64,000 bases of DNA from Bacteroidales bacterium (GCA_020026355.1 JAHHQP010000008.1:3521-67520), one strand, 5' to 3'; counted from the first letter of the stretch, positions 39,529 to 48,071 are shown. Notes: generated by a model from the sequence alone, not told the origin. A program made the numbers and translations.

Positions 39529-40791
39529 TTATTTCTTATAGCCCAATTTACGCTCCATCTTCTCGTTCTCGCGGTTGATCTTCTGGACCTGAGCCTCCAG
39601 TTTCGGAGTGATGTCCACGCATTTCTTGTGGCACTGCATGGAGCGGGAATACATGCGGCCGATGCAGAAGTTGCTGTGCTCACATTCGCTGCAATGCTTC
39701 TTGTCGGCTTTCATCTTGTTCACGAAATCCGTATCTTCCAGGACAGCACGTCCCATCTGCAGCAGCGGGAAGCCTTTCTCCATGACTTCGTCGGCACCGG
39801 CACGGTCCACGACTCCTCCGACATAGACGAACGGAAAGTCTGGGATGGCCGCCTTGAATTTCAGGGCATCTTCCAGGAAGAAGAGACGTCTGAACGGAAC
39901 GGTCGGAGCTACAGCCTTTCCGGCCATCAGGACGCCGAGCTTCAGCCACCATTGCTTCCATGGGAAGTAGTGGACCATCGGCTTGATCGGGAACTGGCCT
40001 CTCATGACATACATCGGCGCCTTGCTCACGAAACCTCCGGAGAGGACGATGGCATCTGCACCGAGACGTTTGAGCTCTTTTGCAACTTCAATAAGTTCAG
40101 GGACTTCCTGTCCACCCTTGAAGCCATCACGGGTGTTCATCTTGACGAAGATGGCTACTTTTCCTTTGCCGGCGGCAACGACTTTCTCCATGCACATGCG
40201 CATGAACCTCATCCTGTTTTCCAGGCTGCCGCCGAACTCATCCTTGCGATGGTTCGTGTAAGGGGAAAGGAACTGGGAGATGAGGTAGCCGTGTCCGGCG
40301 TGGATCTCCACGGCGTCGAAACCGGCCTTGATGCAGAGTTCGACCGCTTTCCCGTAATCTTCTGCAACCTGCTGGATCTCCGCTTTGTTCATCTTATGCA
40401 CGAAGGTCGGGGAGTAGAGGTTGAAGCCACGGCTCGCTCCGTAAGGGAGACAGCCGCAGATGCTCTTATGAGACATGTTGCCGCAATGGCCAAGCTGGAT
40501 GGAGACTTTCGCGCCTTCCGCATGAACGGCGTCCGTCAGTTCTTTCAGTTCCGGAACGATTTCTTCACGCATGAGCAGCTGGTTCTCGAAAGAGAGTCCG
40601 CTCGGGGAGACGGCCGCATAGGCAACTGTAGTCATGCCGATGCCGCCACGTGCGACGGCGACATGATAATCAAACAATTCTTTTGAAGGTCTGTGTCCCG
40701 GACACATCGCTTCGAAGGCCGCGGAACGGATAGTCCTGTTCCTGAGTTCGACCGGACCGATTCTGAACGGTGAAAATAAAGTGTCTTCCAT
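39529..40791 (-). CDS. Old yellow enzyme-type NADH:flavin oxidoreductase, candidate steroid/bile-acid ene-reductase
   Basis: 420 residues. FMN-binding TIM barrel of the OYE family: LFSPFRIGPVELRNR at the N terminus, QLGHCGNMSH, HAGHGYLISQFLSPYTNHRKDEFGGSLENRMRF (substrate/FMN site), VYVGGV and GRAVLEDTDFVNK. Near the C terminus CSECEHSNFC then C after 10 residues (C-x2-C-x5-C-x10-C) could bind an Fe-S cluster as in 2,4-dienoyl-CoA reductases and BaiCD/BaiH, but the FAD/NADPH domain of those enzymes is missing. It lies 4 bases after a steroid 5-alpha-reductase-like gene, suggesting a 5-beta-type or related ene-reductase role. ATG 40791 is chosen because an earlier start would overlap that gene. 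Confidence 0.82.
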   Translation of the reverse strand: MEDTLFSPFRIGPVELRNRTIRSAAFEAMCPGHRPSKELFDYHVAVARGGIGMTTVAYAAVSPSGLSFENQLLMREEIVPELKELTDAVHAEGAKVSIQLGHCGNMSHKSICGCLPYGASRGFNLYSPTFVHKMNKAEIQQVAEDYGKAVELCIKAGFDAVEIHAGHGYLISQFLSPYTNHRKDEFGGSLENRMRFMRMCMEKVVAAGKGKVAIFVKMNTRDGFKGGQEVPELIEVAKELKRLGADAIVLSGGFVSKAPMYVMRGQFPIKPMVHYFPWKQWWLKLGVLMAGKAVAPTVPFRRLFFLEDALKFKAAIPDFPFVYVGGVVDRAGADEVMEKGFPLLQMGRAVLEDTDFVNKMKADKKHCSECEHSNFCIGRMYSRSMQCHKKCVDITPKLEAQVQKINRENEKMERKLGYKK

Positions 40792-40795
40792 AATT

Positions 40796-41575
40796 TTACC
40801 AGATAAAAGGAATGATGTGTTTCTTATGGAGCTTCCTGTATTCATCGCCGAACTCTTTCTCGTATTTTTCGGTCAGTGATTTCGCGCGAGGCCCCAGGTT
40901 TGCGAAGGTCCATACGGCAAAGAGCAGGCCAGCAGGAGACCAGGTGAGGATGGCATAACCGACCCACTCGGTGAATTCTCCGAAATAATTGGCGGAAGTT
41001 ACCCATTTGTAGAAACCTTTCTTAGGAATATAGTGTCTGGTATCTCCGGGTTTGCGGAGGTGCCGGATAACATGGTCTGACTGGAGGTTGATACCCATTC
41101 CCGTGAAGAAGATGAGCGTACCGATGATGAACTGCGGGCTGTAGAACCAGCTGTCATCATACATGCCGGCCGGTGCTTCGCGGAAGAGCCAGCCGCAGAT
41201 GAGGTAGGCGTTCACTACATTGAAGGTCATGCCCATGAGCATGATGGCGATCGGCATCCTGCTCTTTCCGCGCATCAGCAGCGGGAAGATGAAGGAACGC
41301 TGGAAATAGTGCAGCAGGAAGAACCCGATCATGACAAGAAGCACCGTCCTTCCGTTCCCGGTATCGACACCGCTTCCTGCGAAATCCAGCGTGTAGTAGA
41401 GCGCGAAGAGGAAGGCCGGGCTTTCCATGAGAATCCAGGCGACCTTGTTGTTGATCTGCGGTCCCCAGTGGGTATCGGACAGGTATCCGTAGCCGGCTTT
41501 CAGGAAAAACAATGCGATGAAGACGAAGACGGCGATGACCGCCATGGAAATAAGAATGGTATAGTAGGTGTTCAT
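40796..41575 (-). CDS. 3-oxo-5-alpha-steroid 4-dehydrogenase (5-alpha-reductase) family membrane protein
   Basis: 259 residues, the same length as human SRD5A1. Six or seven hydrophobic segments; the C-terminal domain carries GFYKWVTSANYFGEFTEWVGYAI, then LGPRAKSLTEKYEKEFGDEYRKLHKKHIIPFIW, the family's NADPH-binding and catalytic signature. Enzymes of this family reduce the delta-4 double bond of 3-oxosteroids; homologues in gut Bacteroidales act on bile-acid intermediates. First gene of a two-gene operon with the OYE-type reductase; promoter TACCTTTG at 41606-41599, leader about 17-20 nt. Polyprenol reduction is an alternative function. Confidence 0.85.
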   Translation of the reverse strand: MNTYYTILISMAVIAVFVFIALFFLKAGYGYLSDTHWGPQINNKVAWILMESPAFLFALYYTLDFAGSGVDTGNGRTVLLVMIGFFLLHYFQRSFIFPLLMRGKSRMPIAIMLMGMTFNVVNAYLICGWLFREAPAGMYDDSWFYSPQFIIGTLIFFTGMGINLQSDHVIRHLRKPGDTRHYIPKKGFYKWVTSANYFGEFTEWVGYAILTWSPAGLLFAVWTFANLGPRAKSLTEKYEKEFGDEYRKLHKKHIIPFIW

Positions 41576-41598
41576 GTATGTGCTTGATATATGGCGGA

Positions 41599-41645
41599 CA
41601 AAGGTAATAAAGATTTTTTTAAATAAAATTTTATACCTAATTTTG
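41599..41645. promoter_or_regulatory. Divergent promoters, 5-alpha-reductase operon and pyrG
   Basis: Minus-strand TACCTTTG (41606-41599) and plus-strand TAATTTTG (41638-41645). The pyrG leader is about 30 nt; no attenuator-like hairpin is visible in it. Confidence 0.6.
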
Positions 41646-41679
41646 TACCCCTGTTAGCGATAAAAATTCTACAAAAATC

Positions 41680-43311
41680 ATGAATACAAAGTACATTTTC
41701 GTTTCAGGTGGAGTTGCCTCATCTTTAGGCAAAGGTATCATTTCCGCATCATTGGCGAAACTCCTGCAGGCCCGTGGCCTCAGGGTCACCATCCAGAAGT
41801 TCGACCCTTACATCAACATTGACCCAGGCACACTCAACCCTTATGAGCATGGAGAGTGTTTCGTGACGGATGATGGTGCAGAGACAGATCTCGACCTCGG
41901 CCATTACGAGCGTTTCCTCGGTGTCCATACTTCCAAGGCGAACAATGTAACGACAGGTAAGATCTACAATACGGTGATCAGCAAGGAGCGTGAAGGCGCG
42001 TATCTCGGACGAACGGTCCAGATTGTTCCTCACATCACTGACGAGATCAAACGGCGTATGCTGCTGCTCGGCAAATCCGGCAATTATGATATCGTGATCA
42101 CGGAGATCGGCGGTACGGTCGGAGACATGGAGTCTCAGCCGTTCGTGGAAGCGGTCCGTCAGCTCCAGTGGGAACTTCCTGACGAGGATCTCATCTCCAT
42201 CCATCTGACCCTGGTCCCTTACCTCAATGCAGCGAAGGAACTGAAGACGAAGCCGACCCAGCACTCCGTGCAGATGCTCCAGCAGAGCGGTGTCCATCCG
42301 GACATCATCGTCTGCCGTACCGAGCATGAACTGACTCCGGAACTGAGAAGGAAGGTCGCTCTCTTCTGCAACGTGAAGCCGGGTCATGTCATCCAGTCCA
42401 TCGACGCGCCTTCCATCTATCAGGTGCCTTTGAACATGGCGGCAGAGCATCTGGATGAACTGGTGCTCCAGCACTTCAAGATGGAGGGACTTCCGGAACC
42501 GGACCTCCGTGACTGGAATGCTTTCCTGAAGAAGCTGATGAATCCGAAATCGACCGTAGATGTCGCTCTTGTCGGAAAATATGTAGAATTGCAGGACGCT
42601 TACAAGTCTATCCTCGAGTCCTTTGTCCATGCTGGAGCCGCCAACGAGTGCAAGGTGAAGGTTCACTCCTTCCAGAGTGAGAACATCACGGCGGAGAACG
42701 TAGCGGCTACATTGGCCGGTATGGACGGTATCCTCGTCGCTCCGGGTTTCGGAGAACGCGGTATAGAGGGCAAGATCGAGGCGGTCAGGTATGCCCGTGA
42801 GAACAATGTTCCGTTCTTCGGAATCTGTCTGGGCATGCAGATGTGCGTGGTGGAATTCGCCCGTGATGTCCTCGGCTACAAAGATGCGGCTTCCCGTGAG
42901 GCCAACCCTTCCACGAGTCATCCGGTCATTGACCTGATGGAAGATCAGAAGAGCACGACCATCAAGGGAGGAACCATGCGTCTCGGCGCTTACGAGTGCC
43001 GTCTGGAAAAGAATTCATTGGCTTATAAGATCTATGGCCAGGAAATCATCTCCGAAAGGCACAGACACAGATATGAATTCAATGATGAGTACCTTGAGCA
43101 GATCGAGGCTGCCGGCATGAAGGCAACCGGAAAGAATCCGGATACAGGTCTGGTGGAGATCGTCGAACTTCCATCGCATCCGTTCTTCATCGGTGTGCAG
43201 TTCCATCCTGAACTCAAGAGTACGCCGGAACATCCTCAGCCGATCTTCGTCGCTTTCGTGAAGGCTGCCAAGGAAAGACGTGCTGAGCTGGCCCGGAAAC
43301 AGAGCAAATGA
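41680..43311 (+). CDS. pyrG: CTP synthase
   Basis: 543 residues. It makes CTP from UTP with glutamine. N-terminal synthase domain starts KYIFVSGGVASSLGKGI with the P-loop-like GVASSLGKG and EIGGTVGDMES; the C-terminal class I amidotransferase has the nucleophile Cys in FFGICLGMQMC and the His-x-Glu dyad in GVQFHPELKS. Normal length. The following gene overlaps it by 4 bases (ATGA). Confidence 0.96.
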   Translation: MNTKYIFVSGGVASSLGKGIISASLAKLLQARGLRVTIQKFDPYINIDPGTLNPYEHGECFVTDDGAETDLDLGHYERFLGVHTSKANNVTTGKIYNTVISKEREGAYLGRTVQIVPHITDEIKRRMLLLGKSGNYDIVITEIGGTVGDMESQPFVEAVRQLQWELPDEDLISIHLTLVPYLNAAKELKTKPTQHSVQMLQQSGVHPDIIVCRTEHELTPELRRKVALFCNVKPGHVIQSIDAPSIYQVPLNMAAEHLDELVLQHFKMEGLPEPDLRDWNAFLKKLMNPKSTVDVALVGKYVELQDAYKSILESFVHAGAANECKVKVHSFQSENITAENVAATLAGMDGILVAPGFGERGIEGKIEAVRYARENNVPFFGICLGMQMCVVEFARDVLGYKDAASREANPSTSHPVIDLMEDQKSTTIKGGTMRLGAYECRLEKNSLAYKIYGQEIISERHRHRYEFNDEYLEQIEAAGMKATGKNPDTGLVEIVELPSHPFFIGVQFHPELKSTPEHPQPIFVAFVKAAKERRAELARKQSK

Positions 43312-44096
43312 TGATGAGAAGATTCTTGATGATGGCTGTCGCTATCCTTGCTCTTTCCGCCTGTGGCGGTAGGGGCAAGGTGGCTAAGCCGGAAACCCGA
43401 TATGGTGTGGAGGTGGTCCGCTGCCTTCCGCATGACGTGAAGGCCTATACCCAGGGCCTGTTCTTCCATGGAGGACGTCTTTTCGAGACGACCGGCCAGT
43501 ACGGAGAATCGACGTTGAGGGTCTATCCCGAGCCGGGCAGCAGGAAGCCGGACAGGGAGATTTCCTTCGATAGGAAATATTTTCTGGAAGGTTCCGTCGT
43601 CTTCAAGGACAAGATATACATACTGACCTGGAGGGAGGGCGTGGTTTTCGTCTATGACGCTGCGACGTTCAAGTTCCAGAAAAGCATACCTTATACCCGC
43701 CAGGGTTGGGGACTGACGACTGACGGAGAACAGCTGATCGCTACCGACGGCTCGTCGAACCTTTATTTCCTTGACGAGGAACTGTGTCTCCTCCAGAAGA
43801 AGACGGTCCGCCGGAATGGGCGTCCGGTTCCGTATCTCAACGAACTGGAGTATATCGACGGTAAGATCTGGGCCAATGTCTATACCAGTGATGAGATCAT
43901 CATCATTGACCCGAAGACTGCTCAGGTAGAGGCGTCGGTCGATTGTACCGGTCTTCTGGGAGAAATGTACCGGACTCCGGAAACGGATGTGCTGAACGGT
44001 ATCGCACGGAATCCGTCTGACGGGAAAATTTATCTGACCGGCAAGAACTGGCCTTTCCTTTTCGAGGTGAAGCTGGTGAGCCGCGCTCGGAACTAA
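43308..44096 (+). CDS. Glutaminyl-peptide cyclotransferase, beta-propeller (plant-type) lipoprotein
   Basis: 262 residues. Lipoprotein signal peptide ending at Cys19 (AILALSAC), so anchored on the outside of the inner membrane or in the outer membrane. The body matches the glutamine cyclotransferase family of the papaya type: VRCLPHDVKAYTQGLFFHGGRLFETTGQYGESTLR, FEGSV-like FLEGSVVFKDKIYILTW, and the hallmark YLNELEYIDGKIWANVY. It converts N-terminal Gln to pyroglutamate, protecting exported proteins from aminopeptidases. It is coupled to pyrG by a 4-base overlap and followed within a few bases by a TPP riboswitch. Confidence 0.88.
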   Translation: MMMRRFLMMAVAILALSACGGRGKVAKPETRYGVEVVRCLPHDVKAYTQGLFFHGGRLFETTGQYGESTLRVYPEPGSRKPDREISFDRKYFLEGSVVFKDKIYILTWREGVVFVYDAATFKFQKSIPYTRQGWGLTTDGEQLIATDGSSNLYFLDEELCLLQKKTVRRNGRPVPYLNELEYIDGKIWANVYTSDEIIIIDPKTAQVEASVDCTGLLGEMYRTPETDVLNGIARNPSDGKIYLTGKNWPFLFEVKLVSRARN

Positions 44097-44099
44097 GAT

Positions 44100-44182
44100 A
44101 ACATTGCAGGGGTGCATCGTAACAGATGCTGAGATCATACCCGTTGAACCTGATGCAGCTAATACTGCCGTAGGGACGCATT
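44100..44182 (+). promoter_or_regulatory. TPP riboswitch (THI box)
   Basis: The aptamer is unmistakable: GGGGTGC at the 5' side, GCTGAGA, ACCCGTTGAACCTGAT, TAATAC and CGTAGGGA in the correct order and spacing. P1 is closed by TGC/GCA next to the GGGG...AGGGA core. It precedes the TonB-dependent receptor gene at 44230. Downstream, CCCC(T)TGCA at 44206-44214 can pair with TGCAGGGG at 44105-44112, the 5' strand of P1, giving an alternative fold; a small GTAC...GTAC hairpin lies between. TPP binding would be expected to lower expression of the receptor. The element starts about 5-10 nt after the upstream stop codon, leaving no room for its own promoter. Confidence 0.93.
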
Positions 44183-44229
44183 CATCTCATGTACTTTTTA
44201 CGTACCCCCTTGCATCATGTATATACATT

Positions 44230-46560
44230 ATGCGAGGTTTTTTATTTTCAGCAGCGCTTCTGGCGCTGATCCCGTTCTCCGCAGCAGCTGCGGGGAATGA
44301 TGAGGCTGGCAAGACAGCCGGCAAGAAAGAGAAGCTGGACAGCGTGGTCGTTTCCGCTTCCCGTGCAACATCCAAGACACCGGTGACCTATACGATGGTC
44401 GGTAAGGAAGAAATGAGGAAGACCAATCCGTTGAATTCCGTGCCGATGATGCTGAATCTCCAGCCATCTGTCGTAGCGGTGAATGAGGGGGGTACCGGTA
44501 TCGGCCCATCCAAGATGACGGTCAGAGGAAGCAAGGGTTCCCAGATCAATGTCACTTTCAATGGTATCACGCTCAATGATGCCGTCTCTCAGGAAGTCTT
44601 CTGGGTCAATATCCCTTCTCTCAACAATATCCTGAGTTCCGTACAGCTTCAGAGAGGACTCGGAACGACGGCCAATGGTGCCGGTGCTTTCGGTGCCAGC
44701 GTGAACATGGGTACCTCCAGCGTTTCCATCGAGCCTTATGCGGCCTTCGATATCAGCGGGGGTTCATTCAGCACCTTCACGGCTTCCGCAGCAGCCGGTT
44801 CCGGTCTCCTGCCGGGCGGCTTCTATGTCGATGCGGCTTATTCACGCAACTATACGGACGGCTATATCCGTAACGGCAAGGTCCGTTCCCAGTCTGCTTT
44901 CGCGACCCTGGGCTGGCTTTCCGGCAGCAACTCCTTGAAACTGACCTACCTCATGGGTGACCAGCACAGCGGTATCACCTGGAACGGTATCACCTTGGAA
45001 CAGTATGAGAAAGACCCGACCTACAACTCTACGGGTGCTTTCGAGGACAAGTACGGCAACACCCATTACTACGATAACGATACGGACAACTACACGCAGC
45101 ATCATCTGCAGTTGAACTATACCCATCAGTTCAACCGTAACGTGTTCTGGACCACCACTTTCAATTTCACGAAAGGTGACGGTTACTACGAGAACTGGAA
45201 AGGTGGCAAGAAATTCAAGAAATATGGTTTCCGCAGCGATTTCGACTTCGATGTCGACGGTAACGGTGAAATCGGAGAAGGTGAGCATTTCGGTCGTAGC
45301 GACAAAGCGGATTTCCTCGTTCAGAAAGCGATGGACAACTGCTACTATGTCTTGAATTCCGAGGTGAAATGGAACAACGACAAGGTCAATTTCGTCGGTG
45401 GCGTCAACCTTTCCAGCTATAGGGGAAGCCATTTCGGTAATCTGCTTTTCGTCGATGCGCTCGGTGAGAACTATGACTATGACGGCCATTGGTGGTACCG
45501 CAACAACGACATCAAGAACGAGCTCAATGTGTTTGCCAGAACTGAATACACTCCATTATCCTGGATGACCGCTTATCTGGATCTCCAGTATCGTGGTGTC
45601 ACTTACAAGATGTGGGGTATCGATGATGAAGATGATATGGACATGAACTCTTTCAATGTCTGGAATTTCTTCAATCCTAGAGCCGGTATTTCCTTCCATT
45701 GGAATCCGTACAATAAGGCTTATATCTCTGCGGCTCTCGGCAACCGTGAGGCAGCGAGGGATGACCTGAAGGAAGTGATCGGGACGAACAATACGCTGCT
45801 CGCTGCCGGAAAGGAACCGAATGCGAAGATCGATCCGGAGAAAATGGTGGATGTCGAGTTCGGCTATGAGTTCAGAAACGATAAGGTAGCGGCTTCCGCC
45901 AACTTCTACTTCATGGAATATATGGATATGCTGCTGGAGACCGGTAAACTGTCCGATACAGGTAGAGCCTTGAAAGAGAATACCGGCCGCGCTTGGCGTC
46001 GTGGTATCGAGCTGGCTGCCGCATGGCAGGCTGCTCCTTGGTTCAAGGTAGATGGAAACTTCACTTACAGTGTGAACCAGATCAAGGACTACTCTTATTA
46101 TGTCACGACCTACGATGACTTCGCGAACTGGGAAGGAGAAAGTGTAGAACTGAAACATGTCGGCAAGACGACCATGCTGATGTCTCCATCTTTCATTTCC
46201 ATGCTCCAGCTTTCCTTCACACCGTTCAAGACGATCGCGAACAATTCCCTGAAGACCACGACCTTGGCCATCAACGGTAAGTATGTCGGTAAGCAGTATC
46301 TGGACAATACCCATACCGAGAGTCTGACCGTTCCGGGTTATGTGGTGGCGAATCTTTCCTTGACCCATGAGTTCGACCTCAAGCACGGAAAGCTCGGACT
46401 TGGCGCTTATGTCAACAACTTCATCAACCAGAAGTATTATGCGGACGGTTGGGTATGGCATGTGTTCGACAAGAAGACCGGTCAGGATTTTGCCGGTGAT
46501 CTCGGTATCTTCCCGCAGGCTCCGGCCAACTTCATGCTGAAAGTCAGCTACAGGTTCTGA
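44230..46560 (+). CDS. TonB-dependent outer-membrane receptor under TPP control, probable thiamine transporter
   Basis: 776 residues. Signal peptide (LLALIPFSAAAA), then a plug domain (DSVVVSASRATSKTPVTYTMVGKEEMRKTNPLNSVPMMLNLQPSVV and GPSKMTVRGSKGSQINVTFNGITLND) and a barrel ending NFMLKVSYRF with the terminal aromatic. The start is ATG 44230; an in-frame upstream codon at 44104 lies inside the riboswitch. Receptors behind TPP riboswitches in Bacteroidota take up thiamine across the outer membrane. Residues 341-352 form a canonical EF-hand calcium loop. No PnuT-type inner-membrane transporter or thiamine kinase follows, so the receptor is alone here. Confidence 0.9.
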   Translation: MRGFLFSAALLALIPFSAAAAGNDEAGKTAGKKEKLDSVVVSASRATSKTPVTYTMVGKEEMRKTNPLNSVPMMLNLQPSVVAVNEGGTGIGPSKMTVRGSKGSQINVTFNGITLNDAVSQEVFWVNIPSLNNILSSVQLQRGLGTTANGAGAFGASVNMGTSSVSIEPYAAFDISGGSFSTFTASAAAGSGLLPGGFYVDAAYSRNYTDGYIRNGKVRSQSAFATLGWLSGSNSLKLTYLMGDQHSGITWNGITLEQYEKDPTYNSTGAFEDKYGNTHYYDNDTDNYTQHHLQLNYTHQFNRNVFWTTTFNFTKGDGYYENWKGGKKFKKYGFRSDFDFDVDGNGEIGEGEHFGRSDKADFLVQKAMDNCYYVLNSEVKWNNDKVNFVGGVNLSSYRGSHFGNLLFVDALGENYDYDGHWWYRNNDIKNELNVFARTEYTPLSWMTAYLDLQYRGVTYKMWGIDDEDDMDMNSFNVWNFFNPRAGISFHWNPYNKAYISAALGNREAARDDLKEVIGTNNTLLAAGKEPNAKIDPEKMVDVEFGYEFRNDKVAASANFYFMEYMDMLLETGKLSDTGRALKENTGRAWRRGIELAAAWQAAPWFKVDGNFTYSVNQIKDYSYYVTTYDDFANWEGESVELKHVGKTTMLMSPSFISMLQLSFTPFKTIANNSLKTTTLAINGKYVGKQYLDNTHTESLTVPGYVVANLSLTHEFDLKHGKLGLGAYVNNFINQKYYADGWVWHVFDKKTGQDFAGDLGIFPQAPANFMLKVSYRF

Positions 46561-46581
46561 GCCGTAGCGGACCGGATAGAA

Positions 46582-46626
46582 AAATTCCCCCGGAAGTCTT
46601 ATAGAACTTCCGGGGGAATTTATTTT
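46582..46626. terminator. Bidirectional terminator after the receptor gene
   Basis: AATTCCCCCGGAAGT (46583-46597) pairs perfectly with ACTTCCGGGGGAATT (46606-46620) around an 8-nt loop, followed by TATTTT. On the minus strand it also serves the flavodiiron gene. Confidence 0.9.
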
Positions 46627-46640
46627 GTGTGTTGTCCGTC

Positions 46641-47804
46641 TTATCTGCAGTCAGCGGCAATCGCTTCTGCAAGTTCACGGAGGTCACATTTCTCTTTCGA
46701 CCAACCCTGGCTGAAGGATTTTCCTTCGCCGATGAGGGTCCAGCCGTTCTTTTCAGCCATGGCGTTGAGCAGTTTCACGCTGGCTCCGGCCCAGGTGAAG
46801 GAACCGAAGGCGAAGAATTTCCTGTTCTTCAGCAGTCTGGCTCCTAAGCCGTACATGAAGGAATAGACCGGAGGGTAGATGTCATTGTTGTAGGTCGGAG
46901 AACCGGCCACGATGTGGGTATAGCGGAAAGCATCCCTGTAGGCGAAAGAAGGATCTTCTGCGGACAGGTTGTGCAGTCGGTATTCCACGCCGAGTCTTTC
47001 CAGTTCTGCAGCCAGGTCCAGTGCGGCCTTTTCCGTATTGCCGTACATGGAGCCGTAAGCGATGCAGACGCCTTTCCTTACCGGCTCGTATCTGCTGAGC
47101 TGGTCGTAGAGAGCGACCGTCTTTCCGATCTCCTGCTCCCAGACCGGACCGTGCGTGCTGCAGATCCTTTCGATCTCCAGACCGGCGGCTTTCTTGAGCG
47201 CCATCTGTACCTGAGCACCGTATTTTCCGACAATGCTGGCATAATAACGGGTCATTTCCAGTTCAATGCGGTCGAATCCGTCGACCGTCTGTCCGTCACA
47301 GGCCATGAAGGCACCGAAGGCATCTCCTGTGAAGAAGGTCTTCTCTTCGGCAAGCCAGGTCATCATGGTTTCCGGCCAATGGACCATCGGGGTCATGTAG
47401 AAAGTCAGGTTGCAGTTTCCGAGGGAAACGCTTTCGTTTTCCTTCACGGTCTGAATGTTGTCGGTAATGCCATGATAGCCGGCAATCATACCTGCAGCTT
47501 TCTGACTGCAGAGAATCGTCACGTCCGGATAAAGGTTCCGGATCTCGGACAGCAGGGCGGAATGATCCGGTTCCATATGGTTCACGACAACATAGTCGAT
47601 GGCCCGTGAACCGATCTCTTCACGGATCGCTTCCAGGAAGAGGTCCTTGTATTCTGCACCCGCCGTATCGATGAGGGCGATCTTCTCGTCAACTACCAGA
47701 TAGGAATTGTAGCTGACGCCATAAGGCAATGCCCACAAGCCCTCGAATCTCTCGGTCTTATGGTCATTGATGGATATATGTCTGATCCTGTCGCTGATCT
47801 TCAT
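46641..47804 (-). CDS. Flavodiiron protein (FprA-type oxygen/NO reductase)
   Basis: 387 residues. N-terminal metallo-beta-lactamase-like domain with the diiron ligands HMEPDH (His76, Glu78, Asp80, His81) and MVHWPE; C-terminal flavodoxin domain from about residue 250 with FMN loop AYGSMYGNTEKA. It reduces O2 to water (or NO to N2O) in anaerobes. Start MKISDRIRHI at 47804, 4 bases after the rubredoxin stop; a start 21 bases upstream would overlap rubredoxin. The rubredoxin is the probable electron donor. Confidence 0.93.
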   Translation of the reverse strand: MKISDRIRHISINDHKTERFEGLWALPYGVSYNSYLVVDEKIALIDTAGAEYKDLFLEAIREEIGSRAIDYVVVNHMEPDHSALLSEIRNLYPDVTILCSQKAAGMIAGYHGITDNIQTVKENESVSLGNCNLTFYMTPMVHWPETMMTWLAEEKTFFTGDAFGAFMACDGQTVDGFDRIELEMTRYYASIVGKYGAQVQMALKKAAGLEIERICSTHGPVWEQEIGKTVALYDQLSRYEPVRKGVCIAYGSMYGNTEKAALDLAAELERLGVEYRLHNLSAEDPSFAYRDAFRYTHIVAGSPTYNNDIYPPVYSFMYGLGARLLKNRKFFAFGSFTWAGASVKLLNAMAEKNGWTLIGEGKSFSQGWSKEKCDLRELAEAIAADCR

Positions 47805-47808
47805 CGGA

Positions 47809-47970
47809 TTACTCCTCAACTTCAAAATCTTCTTTACCTACTCCGCAAAGTGGGCAGGTCCAATCTTCAGGAAGATCCTCAAAGGCCGTTCCTGGCTCGA
47901 TGCCGCTGTCCGGGTCACCGATTTCCGGGTCATAGACATAACCGCAAGTGATGCACACGTATTTTTTCAT
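47809..47970 (-). CDS. Rubredoxin
   Basis: 53 residues reading MKKYVCITCGYVYDP, continuing through GDPDSGIEPGTAFEDLPEDW to CPLCGVGKEDFEVEE. The two CxxCG knuckles (Cys6/Cys9 and Cys39/Cys42) bind one iron. Length and sequence are those of a standard anaerobic rubredoxin. It is first in an operon with the flavodiiron protein. A -7 box TATTTTTG lies at 48018-48011 on the minus strand, leader about 35 nt. Confidence 0.95.
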   Translation of the reverse strand: MKKYVCITCGYVYDPEIGDPDSGIEPGTAFEDLPEDWTCPLCGVGKEDFEVEE

Positions 47971-48071
47971 ATCAATTCTGTTTTAAAATGTTTCTAAATT
48001 ATTCTCTTGACAAAAATAATGTAAAACTCTGGAATTTCCACCAGGTCGGGGTTGTTTTCTGCACCAAATGA

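Noticed and set aside
44104..44229. In-frame N-terminal extension of the TonB-dependent receptor
   Set aside because: The extension is encoded by the TPP riboswitch aptamer; a proper signal peptide begins at ATG 44230.
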